Positions 38,900-47,888 of a stretch of 64,000 nt of DNA are shown here, one piece after another. This stretch comes from Mycobacterium sp. URHD0025. Lineage in GTDB: Bacteria > Actinomycetota > Actinomycetes > Mycobacteriales > Mycobacteriaceae. Every line of letters begins with the position of its first letter. Within the stretch, counting starts at the first letter, position 1. Location: assembly GCF_000426065.1 (NCBI RefSeq), contig NZ_AUEQ01000001.1, forward strand, positions 845,304-909,303, given 5' to 3'. The position numbers were made by a program, and so were the translations under genes. The notes under the pieces were generated by a model. That model was not told where the DNA came from. It saw nothing but the letters and a program-made list of their open reading frames with translations, and made no database searches.

Positions 38900-41428
38900 T
38901 TACCTTTTTGGTTTCTTGTGGTTTTGCTTACTCTTCTTGTTCTTTTTCTTCTGCTTTTTCTTGTCCTGGTGCTTTTGTTTGCGTTGCTGCTTCACCTTCT
39001 TGCGGTCCGGCTTTTTGTTGGATTTGGCCTTTGTTGGGTTCGTGCTGTGGCCTTGACGAGTGCCGCCTTGTGATCCCTGCTGGCGAACGGAGGGTTGGAT
39101 GACGCCTTGACGGCTTGCGTCCTGCGGATTGTAGCGCTGCTTGTTCGCACACTCTGGGCAGCGCGTCTTCCCGTCAGTGCCCCGATAGGTCGTCGTGAAC
39201 TGATCACCTGGACGTACCTTCTGATCACGATTGAGGGACCGCACCAAGTCGCCCTCGATATCCGATTCGCTGCGCAGCTGGGAGGTGACGTGGGCACCCT
39301 TGCCGCCCTCTTCCGATGAGGCATAGGGGTACTCGTGTTTGACCTTCCCCTCGCCAGCGGGTGGTAAATGTCCGGTTGCCTGTCGACGGCGTCGATCAGT
39401 GTCTTTGGGGTCACCTTTCGTGAGCGTGCTGGGGCGTCCATTTTCGATTGCGTCGAGGTTGTGGTTGTAGTGTCCCGGCACGACGCTCTCGTTGTAGACG
39501 GCCGACGGCACCTCGGTGGTGTGTCCGCAATCGAGTTTTGTGCAGGCGGGCAGGCTCTTAGGTCCGTAGTCGGCCGGCATCGGGCAGTTGTGGACGAGGA
39601 CCGGTGCTGCCGTGGTCGTGACGTAGAAGGTGTGGGTGTTCTCGATGGTGAGGTCCCACATGTGGGCGTCACCGTCCAGGGGTGTAGCTGACTTGACCTG
39701 TGCGGCATGACCGTTGGGCGTGTAGAGGCCGTCACCGGAACGAAGATCGGCCGCGTCGGTCCAGCCGGGTCCGTTGGCCTGACTCGGCGTGGTGGCGGCT
39801 GCCAGGCTGCGAACCGGGTTCTGCGAGCGACTGGGGCTGTAGAACGGGTGGCGTTCGGTGGTGTTGACGACCGCAGATTTTCCGACGGCGTTGACGATGG
39901 TGAGGTTGAGCAGGTCGGTGTCGTGATTGACGAGCACTGCCTGAACCGTTTGAGGTCCTGACCGGCCGGTGGCAGGGTCGGTTGACCACACCAACTCGCC
40001 GATATTGATTGCGGAGATGGGGCGACTCGTGCCATCTGCCAGCAGCACCAACGTATCGGGGCTGAACGACTGTCCCGCACAGGGCATTTCCGGTGTTCTC
40101 GCCCCGGCCGGTGGCGCGTTGGGTGCCTTCGGCGACAACCCCGGCGGGGTGGGCGGTTTCGCTGCACCGGCTGCCGCCACCTCGTCGGCGAGTTGTGCTG
40201 GTGGGGTGGGCGCGGCTTTGGCGACGTCGACAACGTCGTCGGCGTGTTTGGCGAGCTGTTCGGCCGCTTCCTCAACGCCTCCTTTGATGACCTTTTTGGC
40301 TGCGCCTTGTGGGGTGACCATGGACGCGGCACCGAGCACGTTGGAGGCGATGCCCAGCGCTTGGTTGTCAGGTAGGGCGGCGGCGGCAATATCGACGGAC
40401 GCGCTGGCGAGGTTGACTGTGGCCGAGGCGATCATCGCCGCGCTGGCGGGTCCGCCGACGCCAGTCAACGCCAGGGCGACTCCACCGACGAGCATGGCCG
40501 ATTCGAGCGGGTTTTCCTTGACGAACGAACCCACTGATTTCGCGCCGGAGACGGTGGCCGACATCGCGCTGGAGGCCGCTGAGGTCACTGTGTTTGCGAC
40601 CGAGTTGACCGCGTTGGTGACCGAATCGAATAGTCCTTCGGGAAGTGCGGCCCCGCCGGGTCGCGCGAGATGTAGCGGCGGGTCCACATAGACCGGCCAG
40701 GTGGTGGACGGTTGAGGATCGAACACCTCGGCCAGCGCGTATAACTGGGGAGCGAGTTGTTTGACCACATACGAACTGGGCACCAATTTGCCGGTGGCGT
40801 CGCGGGTTTCGGCTGGGGAGAACATGCCGATGGTTTCGGCCGCCGGGGTGGCCTGGTTGATCGTCAGGTAGCCGTTAGTGTGGGCCAGCATCACGGTGTC
40901 GGCGGGGGTACGCACGAATGTGGTTACCATCCGCGGCCCAGCCGGATCGTTGATTCGTGCGACGGTGCGGGTGCCGTTGGCGGTGTTTTCGGCCAGGAAG
41001 TCAAAGCCTGCACCGGCATTCGGGTAGCTCACCTGGCCACCGGCGGTGTGCTGCGCGGGTCCGAGTCCGCCGGGCAGCACCACCTGTACGGGGCCGGCCG
41101 TTGTTGGTGAGGTCAGCCCGGCCACTGGATCGGCGGGCAAGCCCGCGCGGCGCTGTTGGGGCGACAACAACGGATCGGTACCCACCGCCGAGTTGTCGAA
41201 CGCGGCGACTGCGGCGTTGGCGAACCCCTCAGCCGCCGACGCCGCAGTCGCCGCCACACCGTTGCTGGCCTGCTGCGCCGTGGGTGCGGTCGGGTGCAGC
41301 CCGCCGAGGGTGACTGCCACCGCGCACAAGCTAGCTAGCCATCGTGCGGGCCAACTTAGCCAAATGCTTTGCTGACGTCTGACGAGAAAATTTGCTGAAC
41401 TAGTTGGAAAGCCTCGATCGTCCCGCAT
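38900..41428 (-). CDS. polymorphic toxin: membrane/secretion N-terminus, HINT domain, NucA/NucB-like nuclease, Lys-rich tail
   Basis: An 842-residue protein. Residues about 24-44 are hydrophobic (signal or anchor), then a low-complexity mycobacterial region and a second hydrophobic stretch (about 309-350). A HINT domain spans about 453-615 (SFSPDTLVLLADGTSRPI, VNTTERHPFYS, ENTHTFYVTTTAAPVLVHNC); its first residue is Ser454 rather than Cys. The toxin domain, about 616-760, has the NucA/NucB motif KHEYPYASSEEGG and a zinc-like CPEC. Residues 799-842 are almost all Lys/Arg/Gln. Likely released by HINT self-cleavage. Confidence 0.8.
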   Translation of the reverse strand: MRDDRGFPTSSANFLVRRQQSIWLSWPARWLASLCAVAVTLGGLHPTAPTAQQASNGVAATAASAAEGFANAAVAAFDNSAVGTDPLLSPQQRRAGLPADPVAGLTSPTTAGPVQVVLPGGLGPAQHTAGGQVSYPNAGAGFDFLAENTANGTRTVARINDPAGPRMVTTFVRTPADTVMLAHTNGYLTINQATPAAETIGMFSPAETRDATGKLVPSSYVVKQLAPQLYALAEVFDPQPSTTWPVYVDPPLHLARPGGAALPEGLFDSVTNAVNSVANTVTSAASSAMSATVSGAKSVGSFVKENPLESAMLVGGVALALTGVGGPASAAMIASATVNLASASVDIAAAALPDNQALGIASNVLGAASMVTPQGAAKKVIKGGVEEAAEQLAKHADDVVDVAKAAPTPPAQLADEVAAAGAAKPPTPPGLSPKAPNAPPAGARTPEMPCAGQSFSPDTLVLLADGTSRPISAINIGELVWSTDPATGRSGPQTVQAVLVNHDTDLLNLTIVNAVGKSAVVNTTERHPFYSPSRSQNPVRSLAAATTPSQANGPGWTDAADLRSGDGLYTPNGHAAQVKSATPLDGDAHMWDLTIENTHTFYVTTTAAPVLVHNCPMPADYGPKSLPACTKLDCGHTTEVPSAVYNESVVPGHYNHNLDAIENGRPSTLTKGDPKDTDRRRRQATGHLPPAGEGKVKHEYPYASSEEGGKGAHVTSQLRSESDIEGDLVRSLNRDQKVRPGDQFTTTYRGTDGKTRCPECANKQRYNPQDASRQGVIQPSVRQQGSQGGTRQGHSTNPTKAKSNKKPDRKKVKQQRKQKHQDKKKQKKKNKKSKQNHKKPKR

Positions 41429-41992
41429 GTGATCCCCCGATCAGCAACATGTCAGGAGGTGATGGCTATCCACTCCCGAGCGATTCCGGGACTCTAGATC
41501 GACTTTCGTTAACTCGTCAACTACCTGGCTGTATTCCCCGCGCTGCAGCGCTGGCTCGGGGTTGTTTTCCGGGTCGGCAAAGATTGTTCGGGCCTGTTGA
41601 GCCTGAAGCTAGCAATCGTTGTCGTCGCTGAGTTCAAGCTTTCGATACTTCTGGAGTGAGTTTGCTCACGCGTTTGGGGGTATAGGGCTGCGGCGGCCAT
41701 GCAAAACGCCAGGTCAGAATGGGGTCAAATCCCCCTGGGTCCACGTTTGAGAACCCGAAGTCAGATGACTCCGGTTTCTTTGCTGTGTGCGGCTTGGTGA
41801 TGCTGAACTCGATCACGAGGTAACCCAGCGGTGGCGATCACTCGGCCGCATGAGCTGATCGGCCGCGCCGGTGTTTCGTAATCCCGCTGAGGGCGGTCCG
41901 CCAAGGCCTACCCGGAACCCGCCACAACAGGTCGCGTAGGTTCGTAGGGAACCAAATCCAAGTGCCAAACGCAGCATTCAACGAAAGCCATC
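41429..41992. other. non-coding region with tRNA-3'-end remnant and terminator
   Basis: No believable gene. The middle (about 41711-41745) reads like a T arm and 3' end of a tRNA (GGGGTCAAATCCCC then CTGGGTCCAC), but with no 5' part. The toxin promoter should lie in the first 150 bp. Confidence 0.5.
41751..41778 (+). terminator. rho-independent terminator-like hairpin
   Basis: Arms 41751-41763 and 41766-41778 pair at 11 of 13 positions around a 2-base loop and are followed by a T-rich run (ttctttg). Its place right after the tRNA-like remnant suggests a former tRNA terminator. Confidence 0.6.
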
Positions 41993-42250
41993 ATGCCCGA
42001 GGACCAGAACGCAGACGTTCCACCGAATCATCTCTCCGTCGATCCCCGCAGCGCCTTCTATGACGAAGAGGTGCTCCTCCGCGACGTGGGTATTCGCTTC
42101 AATGGCGTCGAGAAATCCAATGTTCACGAATACGACGTGGCCGAGGGTTGGGTGCGTGTTGAAGTCCCCACCGCCAAGGATCGCCGCGGCAATCCGATGG
42201 TCGTCAAGCTCAGCGGCACGGTTGAACCTTATTTCCGCCACGCAAAGTAG
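41993..42250 (+). CDS. DUF3297 family protein
   Basis: An 85-residue protein starting ATG 41993 after a modest RBS (acgaaag). The conserved core NHLSVDPRSAFYDEEVLLRD, IRFNGVEKSNVHEYDVAEGW and DRRGNPMVVKL is diagnostic of DUF3297, a widespread small protein family (glutathione-peroxidase-like annotation in some genomes, not proven). No operon partner is apparent. Confidence 0.9.
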   Translation: MPEDQNADVPPNHLSVDPRSAFYDEEVLLRDVGIRFNGVEKSNVHEYDVAEGWVRVEVPTAKDRRGNPMVVKLSGTVEPYFRHAK

Positions 42251-42295
42251 CGGACGCCCCTGGGCTACTGCGGCCGTCGTTTGAAGGCCAACGCA

Positions 42296-42312
42296 CCGCG
42301 GGCTGTCCGCGG
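42296..42312 (+). terminator. possible terminator after the DUF3297 gene
   Basis: CCGCGG-GCTGT-CCGCGG hairpin; a T6 run begins about 10 bp later (42323). The spacing is longer than ideal, so this is only a candidate. Confidence 0.35.
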
Positions 42313-42407
42313 TCGGGGCGGGCTTTTTTGGTTTGCGGAACAGGCGACGCTGAGCATATGCCCAGCAAATCGGTGACGTAGCCGTCATCCTCCGGTAGCT
42401 TGCCTGC

Positions 42408-43532
42408 ATGCCCTTAGAGCTGGCCTCGTTCTTTCGGACAACTCTGCCGCTCGATCTCAGCGGGCTGAGCGCCCTCGATGATGGCCGCTACCACTCCCTT
42501 TGGCTGCCCGATCACCTCGTGAGCTTCTGGCCGGACTCGATCTGGACGGCCGAGTTCACCGACCTCGCGGAGCTGTCGCCGTCACCGCACCGCTACCTGG
42601 ACACCCTCAGTCTCGCCGGTGCGGTCGCGGCACGCACCACCCGCACCCGGCTTGCCACCAGCGTTCTCGACACCGTTCGACGCCACCCGGTGATGCTGGC
42701 CCAGTCGGCACTGACCCTCAGCCATCTCTCGGACGGCCGGTTCATTCTGGGACTGGGCGCCGGTGAGCGCGAGAACCTGGCGCCGTACGGCTTCGACCAC
42801 CGGCGCGCGGTGAGTCGATTCGCCGAGGCACTCCGGCTGATCCGGCTGCTGTGGAGCACCGATGGACCGATCGACTTCGCCGGGCAGTACTTCACGCTGG
42901 AGCATGCCCGGCTGGACACCGAGCTGCACCACACCGGCCCGCCACCCATCTGGATCGGTGCCAACGGACCCCGCATGCTGCGGCTGGTCGGGGAATTCGG
43001 TGACGGCTGGTGGCCGACGGGCAGCGCCGGGCCGGAGAGCTATGCCAACCAGCTGGCCAGCATCCGGGAGGCGGCCGAACAGGCCGGGCGCGACCCGGAG
43101 GCGGTCACGCCCGCGAAGATGGTGGTCTGCCTCATCGGTGAGCCCGACGAACTGGGCGCGATTGTGCAACGCCCGCTGGTGAAGTCGCTGGTGCTGCAAC
43201 TGACGGCCGACGTGCTGCGTACCACCGGTCACCGCCATCCGATGGGGGAGCACTGGCGCGGCATCCAGGACATCGACCCGCGCGTGCTGACCCGCGACAG
43301 GCTGCTCCGGCTCTTCGAACAGGTCGACCCGGCCGCGGTCCTGTCCGTCGTTCCGCACGGCACGCCGAAACAGGTCGCCGCGCAGATCGCCGAATTCGCC
43401 GAGGCGGGCGCCCAAGTCGTCTCGGTGCTCGACTACAGCGGAATGGCCGGGCAGGACTACGCCGCCGAGTCGGCACGCAAAGTTCGCGAGGTCGAAGACG
43501 AATTGCTGCAGCTCACAGGAGGCACACCATGA
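42408..43532 (+). CDS. LLM-class F420-dependent oxidoreductase
   Basis: A 374-residue TIM-barrel luciferase-like protein: SLWLPDHLVSFWPD, ARTTRTRLATSVLDTVRRHP, LSDGRFILGLGAGERENLAPYG and PPPIWIGANGPRMLRL are typical of the F420-binding family (methylenetetrahydromethanopterin reductase-like). It is the first gene of a five-gene, same-strand operon, and its stop overlaps the sulfotransferase ATG (ATGA). It probably oxidises or reduces an unknown substrate with F420, or FMN in some members. Confidence 0.85.
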   Translation: MPLELASFFRTTLPLDLSGLSALDDGRYHSLWLPDHLVSFWPDSIWTAEFTDLAELSPSPHRYLDTLSLAGAVAARTTRTRLATSVLDTVRRHPVMLAQSALTLSHLSDGRFILGLGAGERENLAPYGFDHRRAVSRFAEALRLIRLLWSTDGPIDFAGQYFTLEHARLDTELHHTGPPPIWIGANGPRMLRLVGEFGDGWWPTGSAGPESYANQLASIREAAEQAGRDPEAVTPAKMVVCLIGEPDELGAIVQRPLVKSLVLQLTADVLRTTGHRHPMGEHWRGIQDIDPRVLTRDRLLRLFEQVDPAAVLSVVPHGTPKQVAAQIAEFAEAGAQVVSVLDYSGMAGQDYAAESARKVREVEDELLQLTGGTP

Positions 43533-44680
43533 CAACCTTGGACACCGGTGTCCTCATCGCCGCCACGCAGAAATCGACCGGGCTCACCGACTTCGGCGAC
43601 GAAACCCTCCCCGCCCGCGTGGCACTTGTCGTCGACAGGCTGAACAGCGCCCAACTCGATGAAACCTGCTTGCAGGCAGCTGCATTCACGATCGACGGGC
43701 TGCTCACAAGCCGCCTGCGGTTCATCGCAGACCATGCCCGCCTGCCGCTGCAGGCAGAACCGATCACCGCCCCGCTCTTCGCCACCGGCGAGCCGCGGTC
43801 AGGTACGACGCTGCTGCATGCCCTGCTCGCCGAGGACGAGGATTCGCGCGCGCTGCGGTTCTGGGAGGTGATGTACCCCTCGCCGCCACCGGGCCCGGCC
43901 ACCATCGACGACCCGCGCCGGGCGCAGGCCGACGCCGACTGGCGAGAGATCCTCGACCGCATCCCGCCGTGGATCGTCAGCCACCCCTACAACGATCTGC
44001 TCGGCGCCGGACTGCCCGAGTGTGAACGTACGTGGGCCTTCGATTTCCGTGCGACGAATCCGAGCGCCTGGTGGCGGGTGCCGCTCACGATCCAGAATTT
44101 CGACCAAGACCATCACGCGCAGTACAACCTGCACCGCATGATGCTGCAACACATCCAACACTCGCGCCCGTCGAAACGCTGGGTGCTCAAGGGGTTTCAC
44201 GGTCGGCGCCTGCGCGCGCTCTTCGACACCTACCCCGACGCCCGCATCGTCTGGGTACACCGTGACCCGGTGCAGGTGCTCGCCTCCCAGATCGTGGCCT
44301 TCGGGCAGATCAACGAGAGCCTTGCCGGGGCGCTGGATTGGACGCAGTACGCCAAGGACACCATCGAAGGGTCGCGGGCGAACTTCCATGCCTACCTCAC
44401 CGACCCGCTGGTGGACGACCCGCGTATCCACCACGTCCGCTACCGCGACTTCGTCGCCGATCCGGTCGCCGCGATCGGGGGTTTCTACGACTTCGCCGGA
44501 CTTCCGTTGTCCGCCGCCGCTGAAAAGGCGATGCGCGACTACCTCGTCACCAACCGCAGCGACCGGTACGGCAAGTTCACCTACTCCACCGACGTCCTAC
44601 CGGTCCCCGTACAGCAGCTGCACGACGAATTCGCCGGATACCGCGAGCGATTCGGCATCGACATCGAGACGAGGCACTGA
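43529..44680 (+). CDS. PAPS-dependent sulfotransferase family protein
   Basis: A 383-residue protein with the 5'-phosphosulfate loop FATGEPRSGTTLLHALLAED and the 3'-phosphate motif VWVHRDPVQVLASQ. WVLKGFHGRRLRALFDTYPD and HVRYRDFVADPVAAIGGFYD support the family. It would transfer sulfate to a hydroxyl of an unknown acceptor. ATGA overlap upstream; the stop overlaps the DUF1214 start (TGATG). Confidence 0.9.
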   Translation: MTTLDTGVLIAATQKSTGLTDFGDETLPARVALVVDRLNSAQLDETCLQAAAFTIDGLLTSRLRFIADHARLPLQAEPITAPLFATGEPRSGTTLLHALLAEDEDSRALRFWEVMYPSPPPGPATIDDPRRAQADADWREILDRIPPWIVSHPYNDLLGAGLPECERTWAFDFRATNPSAWWRVPLTIQNFDQDHHAQYNLHRMMLQHIQHSRPSKRWVLKGFHGRRLRALFDTYPDARIVWVHRDPVQVLASQIVAFGQINESLAGALDWTQYAKDTIEGSRANFHAYLTDPLVDDPRIHHVRYRDFVADPVAAIGGFYDFAGLPLSAAAEKAMRDYLVTNRSDRYGKFTYSTDVLPVPVQQLHDEFAGYRERFGIDIETRH

Positions 44681-45924
44681 TGGCGTTCGGCGACACTTCG
44701 GACGACGCGGCGCTGCGTGCGGCCTGGCACGAATTCTGCGACCGGCTCAAGGCCGCCGGAGATCTGGCGTTCAAGGACACTTCGCCGCCGAATGCGCTGC
44801 AGCGCGCCGACGCTCTCCGCTACCTCACGCAGAATCTCGGGCAGGCTTACGATCTCGCCCTGGAGACCAAGAACAGCCGCTATCCGATGATCCATCCGTT
44901 CTGCGGGCCGAGCCGCAAGCTCGGCGGCGATAACGCTGACTTCGTGTATCTGCAGGCCTGGATCGACGGCGCATCGACGTATCGCATCGAAGGTGACCGG
45001 GGTACTGCGCGTTTCATCAACTTCACCGTGCAGGGGCCGCGTCCGGAAAAGGACGTTTACTACGGCGCCGATCACCCCAATCTGCATGAGCCTTTCGGCG
45101 ATACCCCTGAGGCGAACATCACCGGTGATGAGCTTGTCACCGAGCCCGACGGCAGCTTCGTGCTCTACGTCGGAGGGGAACGGCGAGAACCGAATTGGCT
45201 GCCCACCACGGCGGGTTCACGCAAGCTCTTCATGCGGCAGGGCTTCGACTCCTGGGCGGAGCGCTCGGCGCAATTCAGCATCGAACGCATCGACATGGAC
45301 GAGCCACGTCCCGTTCCGACCCCGCAGGATCTCATCGCGTCGATGCAGTGGGCCGGGGACTTCCTCACCGGGGCGATGACGGACTGGCCCGATCGTGAAT
45401 TGCAGATCGGCTCGCTGTTCGGCGAGCCCGAGCCAAACGTCTTTCCCGGCGCGCGCTTCGCCGGCACGGCCGAGCAACGCGATGCGCGCCGGGGCCGGCT
45501 CATCGTCACCACGCCATGGCGCCTCGGGCCGGACGAAGCGCTGATCTTCGAGTTCGCCGACGACGGGGAGTTCTGGATGCTGACCAACATGGGGGCATTC
45601 TGGAACAGCATGGACTACCTGTACCGGCCGGTGAGCTACACCCCGAGCAGATCGGCGATCGACTCCGACGGCCGCGTGCGAATGGTGCTGGCCCACAACG
45701 ATCCCGGCGTGCACAACTGGATCGACAGTCAACGTTTCAGTGCGGGCTATCTCACCATGCGGGTCATCGGCAGCCGACAGGTGCCCGACGTCAGCACCAC
45801 CGTCGTGCCGTTGACCGAGCTGGACACCCTGCTGCCGGCCGAAACCCGGCGCGTCACGGCCGACGAACGCGCCGCGCAACTGCACGCCCGCTTCGACGCC
45901 ATCCGCCGCAGGTACAGGATCTGA
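44680..45924 (+). CDS. DUF1214 domain protein
   Basis: A 414-residue protein. Conserved blocks include LRYLTQNLGQAYDLALETKN, WIDGASTYRIEGDRGTARF, VLYVGGERREPNWLPTTAGS and the YRPVSYTPSRS to HNDPGVHNWIDSQ region, as in the DUF1214 family (mostly unnamed, often in oxidation/catabolic clusters). No signal peptide. Reaction unknown; the tight coupling to the sulfotransferase suggests the same pathway. Confidence 0.82.
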   Translation: MAFGDTSDDAALRAAWHEFCDRLKAAGDLAFKDTSPPNALQRADALRYLTQNLGQAYDLALETKNSRYPMIHPFCGPSRKLGGDNADFVYLQAWIDGASTYRIEGDRGTARFINFTVQGPRPEKDVYYGADHPNLHEPFGDTPEANITGDELVTEPDGSFVLYVGGERREPNWLPTTAGSRKLFMRQGFDSWAERSAQFSIERIDMDEPRPVPTPQDLIASMQWAGDFLTGAMTDWPDRELQIGSLFGEPEPNVFPGARFAGTAEQRDARRGRLIVTTPWRLGPDEALIFEFADDGEFWMLTNMGAFWNSMDYLYRPVSYTPSRSAIDSDGRVRMVLAHNDPGVHNWIDSQRFSAGYLTMRVIGSRQVPDVSTTVVPLTELDTLLPAETRRVTADERAAQLHARFDAIRRRYRI

Positions 45925-45925
45925 G

Positions 45926-46432
45926 ATGGACGCCAGACTCCAGACGCTCGCCGCGTCGACCTTCGACAACGTCTACCACGTGGGCCACCTCGTACCCGAT
46001 CTGGCGACAGCCATGGACTCTGTGTCGGCAGCCATGCAGATCACCTGGGCGCCACCGTTCGAGATGCGCAGCGGCTTCACCCGGCCGGACGGGTCCGCAG
46101 ACGACCAGACAGTACGCATCGCGTTCTCCGTGTCCGGCCCGCCGTACTTGGAACTGATCGAGGTTGTCGCTGACAAAGATTCGATCTTCGCCGAACCGAA
46201 GGGCGGCGGCATGCACCACCTCGGCTACTACGCGGAGCGCTGGCGCGACGACGTCGCCCGGCTGCAGGCCGACGGTTGGGAGTTGGAGCGCACCGGTGCC
46301 GGAGTGGCGTTCCTGCGCGACCCCCGCAGCGGGCTGCGCGTCGAGGTGGTGAGCTTCAAGGGCCGCGACTTTCTGACCCGGATACTCGACGGTGAGATGG
46401 CGCAGAACTATCCGCTGACCGAGCGCCCGTGA
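45926..46432 (+). CDS. VOC-superfamily (glyoxalase/dioxygenase-like) protein
   Basis: A 168-residue protein beginning NVYHVGHLVPDLATAMDSV, with YLELIEVVADKDSIF and a mid-chain GGGMHHLGYYAERW, the paired beta-alpha-beta-beta-beta pattern and His/Glu metal sites of the VOC fold. It could be an isomerase, lyase or dioxygenase. It starts 1 bp after the DUF1214 stop; its own TGA overlaps the esterase GTG. Confidence 0.85.
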   Translation: MDARLQTLAASTFDNVYHVGHLVPDLATAMDSVSAAMQITWAPPFEMRSGFTRPDGSADDQTVRIAFSVSGPPYLELIEVVADKDSIFAEPKGGGMHHLGYYAERWRDDVARLQADGWELERTGAGVAFLRDPRSGLRVEVVSFKGRDFLTRILDGEMAQNYPLTERP

Positions 46433-47856
46433 CCGCCGTCGCGCACACCTCGTACGGAGCGCTGCGCGGCGACGCGCGTGGCGACGTCATCGTTTTCCGC
46501 GGTGTGCCGTACGCGGCGGTGCCTACAGGTGAACGTCGTTGGCGCCCACCACAACCCGTACCCTGCTGGGCCGGCGTACGGGAGGCGACAGCGTTCGGCG
46601 CGATCGCCCCGCAGGACATCGCGCCCGAGCGGTTGGCCAAGCGCGGCCTGACCATGAGCGAGGACTGTCTCACGCTCAACATCTGGACACCCGCGGTCGA
46701 CGACAACCGGCGGCCCGTGCTGGTCTTCCTGCACGGCGGCGGGCAGGCCCAGGGCCACGGATCCGCACCGCTGCTCGACGGTGCGCGACTGGCCCGTCAC
46801 GGCGACATCGTAGTGGTGACAGTGAATTTCCGGCTCGGGGTGCTGGGCTCGCTCTACGCGCCGGACTGGCACGGGGCCGACTCCACCAACCTGACACTGC
46901 GCGACCAACGGCACGCGCTGCGGTGGGTGCGCGAGCAGATCGGTGCTTTCGGCGGCGACCCCGACGCCGTCACGGTGGCTGGGCAGTCCTCGGGCGCGAT
47001 CGCGATATCGGCCTTGCTCGCCGGCGGATGCCGCCTCTTCGACCGCGCGATTCTGCAAAGCGGCGGTTTGGAACGCTTCCGCTCGACCGCAGCCGCCGCG
47101 GCCGTGGCTGAGAAGGTCATCTCCTCGGTCGGCCGAGAACCGGACGTTGAGGAGATCCTCGCCGCGCAGCGGCGCATCGACACCGGATTCGTGCCGCCGC
47201 AGGGCCCGTTCCATCCCTGCATCGACGGCGACGTCATCGCCGATCACCCGTTGGTGGTCGCGCGCACCCGCGCCATGCCGGCGACTCCCATCCTCGCCGG
47301 ATCGACGCGCGACGAATGGCGGATCTTCGACGCAGCGCTGGATGAGGGGGTCTTCACCGAGCAGTACGTGCACGACAGGGCGCGGGCACTCGCCGGGGAC
47401 AGTCACGACCCGGGCGCAGTGGTGGCTACCTACCGCGCCGAGCAGCACGCGCTTCGCGATGTCGCCAGCGCGATGGTCACCGACTACCACTTCACCGCGC
47501 CTACCGAGCAGTTCATCAGAACCCACGCTGAGCGCGGCAACCCGGTGTTTCGCTACGAACTGCAGTGGCCTTCTCCGCGTGCCGGGCTCGGGGCCTGCCA
47601 CGATTCGTGTCTGCCCTTGCTGTTCGGCACCCTGGACGCCGCACCCGCTCTGGCCGGTGCCGACGACGCGGCCCGCCAGATGTCGGATGCAGTTCAGCAA
47701 CTGTGGCTGGAGTTCGTTCGTGGGGGAGAGCCCTGGGAGCAGTACGACGGGGCCGGCGGGCCCACGATGCTGCTCGGCCCCGAGACCCGAATCGTCCGCC
47801 GGCACCGCGCGAAGCAACTCGCGATCTGGGAAAATCGCTATCCCGCCTACGGGTAG
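46429..47856 (+). CDS. type-B carboxylesterase (alpha/beta hydrolase)
   Basis: A 475-residue esterase. Oxyanion-hole motif VLVFLHGGGQAQG, nucleophile elbow VAGQSSGAIAISALL with Ser, EDCLTLNIWTP and FRGVPYAAVPTGERRW are all type-B carboxylesterase hallmarks; the catalytic Glu is probably in STRDEWRIF and the His in ACHDSC. Last gene of the operon, coupled by a GTGA overlap. Would hydrolyse an ester made or broken in the same pathway. Confidence 0.9.
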   Translation: MTAVAHTSYGALRGDARGDVIVFRGVPYAAVPTGERRWRPPQPVPCWAGVREATAFGAIAPQDIAPERLAKRGLTMSEDCLTLNIWTPAVDDNRRPVLVFLHGGGQAQGHGSAPLLDGARLARHGDIVVVTVNFRLGVLGSLYAPDWHGADSTNLTLRDQRHALRWVREQIGAFGGDPDAVTVAGQSSGAIAISALLAGGCRLFDRAILQSGGLERFRSTAAAAAVAEKVISSVGREPDVEEILAAQRRIDTGFVPPQGPFHPCIDGDVIADHPLVVARTRAMPATPILAGSTRDEWRIFDAALDEGVFTEQYVHDRARALAGDSHDPGAVVATYRAEQHALRDVASAMVTDYHFTAPTEQFIRTHAERGNPVFRYELQWPSPRAGLGACHDSCLPLLFGTLDAAPALAGADDAARQMSDAVQQLWLEFVRGGEPWEQYDGAGGPTMLLGPETRIVRRHRAKQLAIWENRYPAYG

Positions 47857-47888
47857 GCGACTTTGACCCGACACTCCGGGTCTGGACA

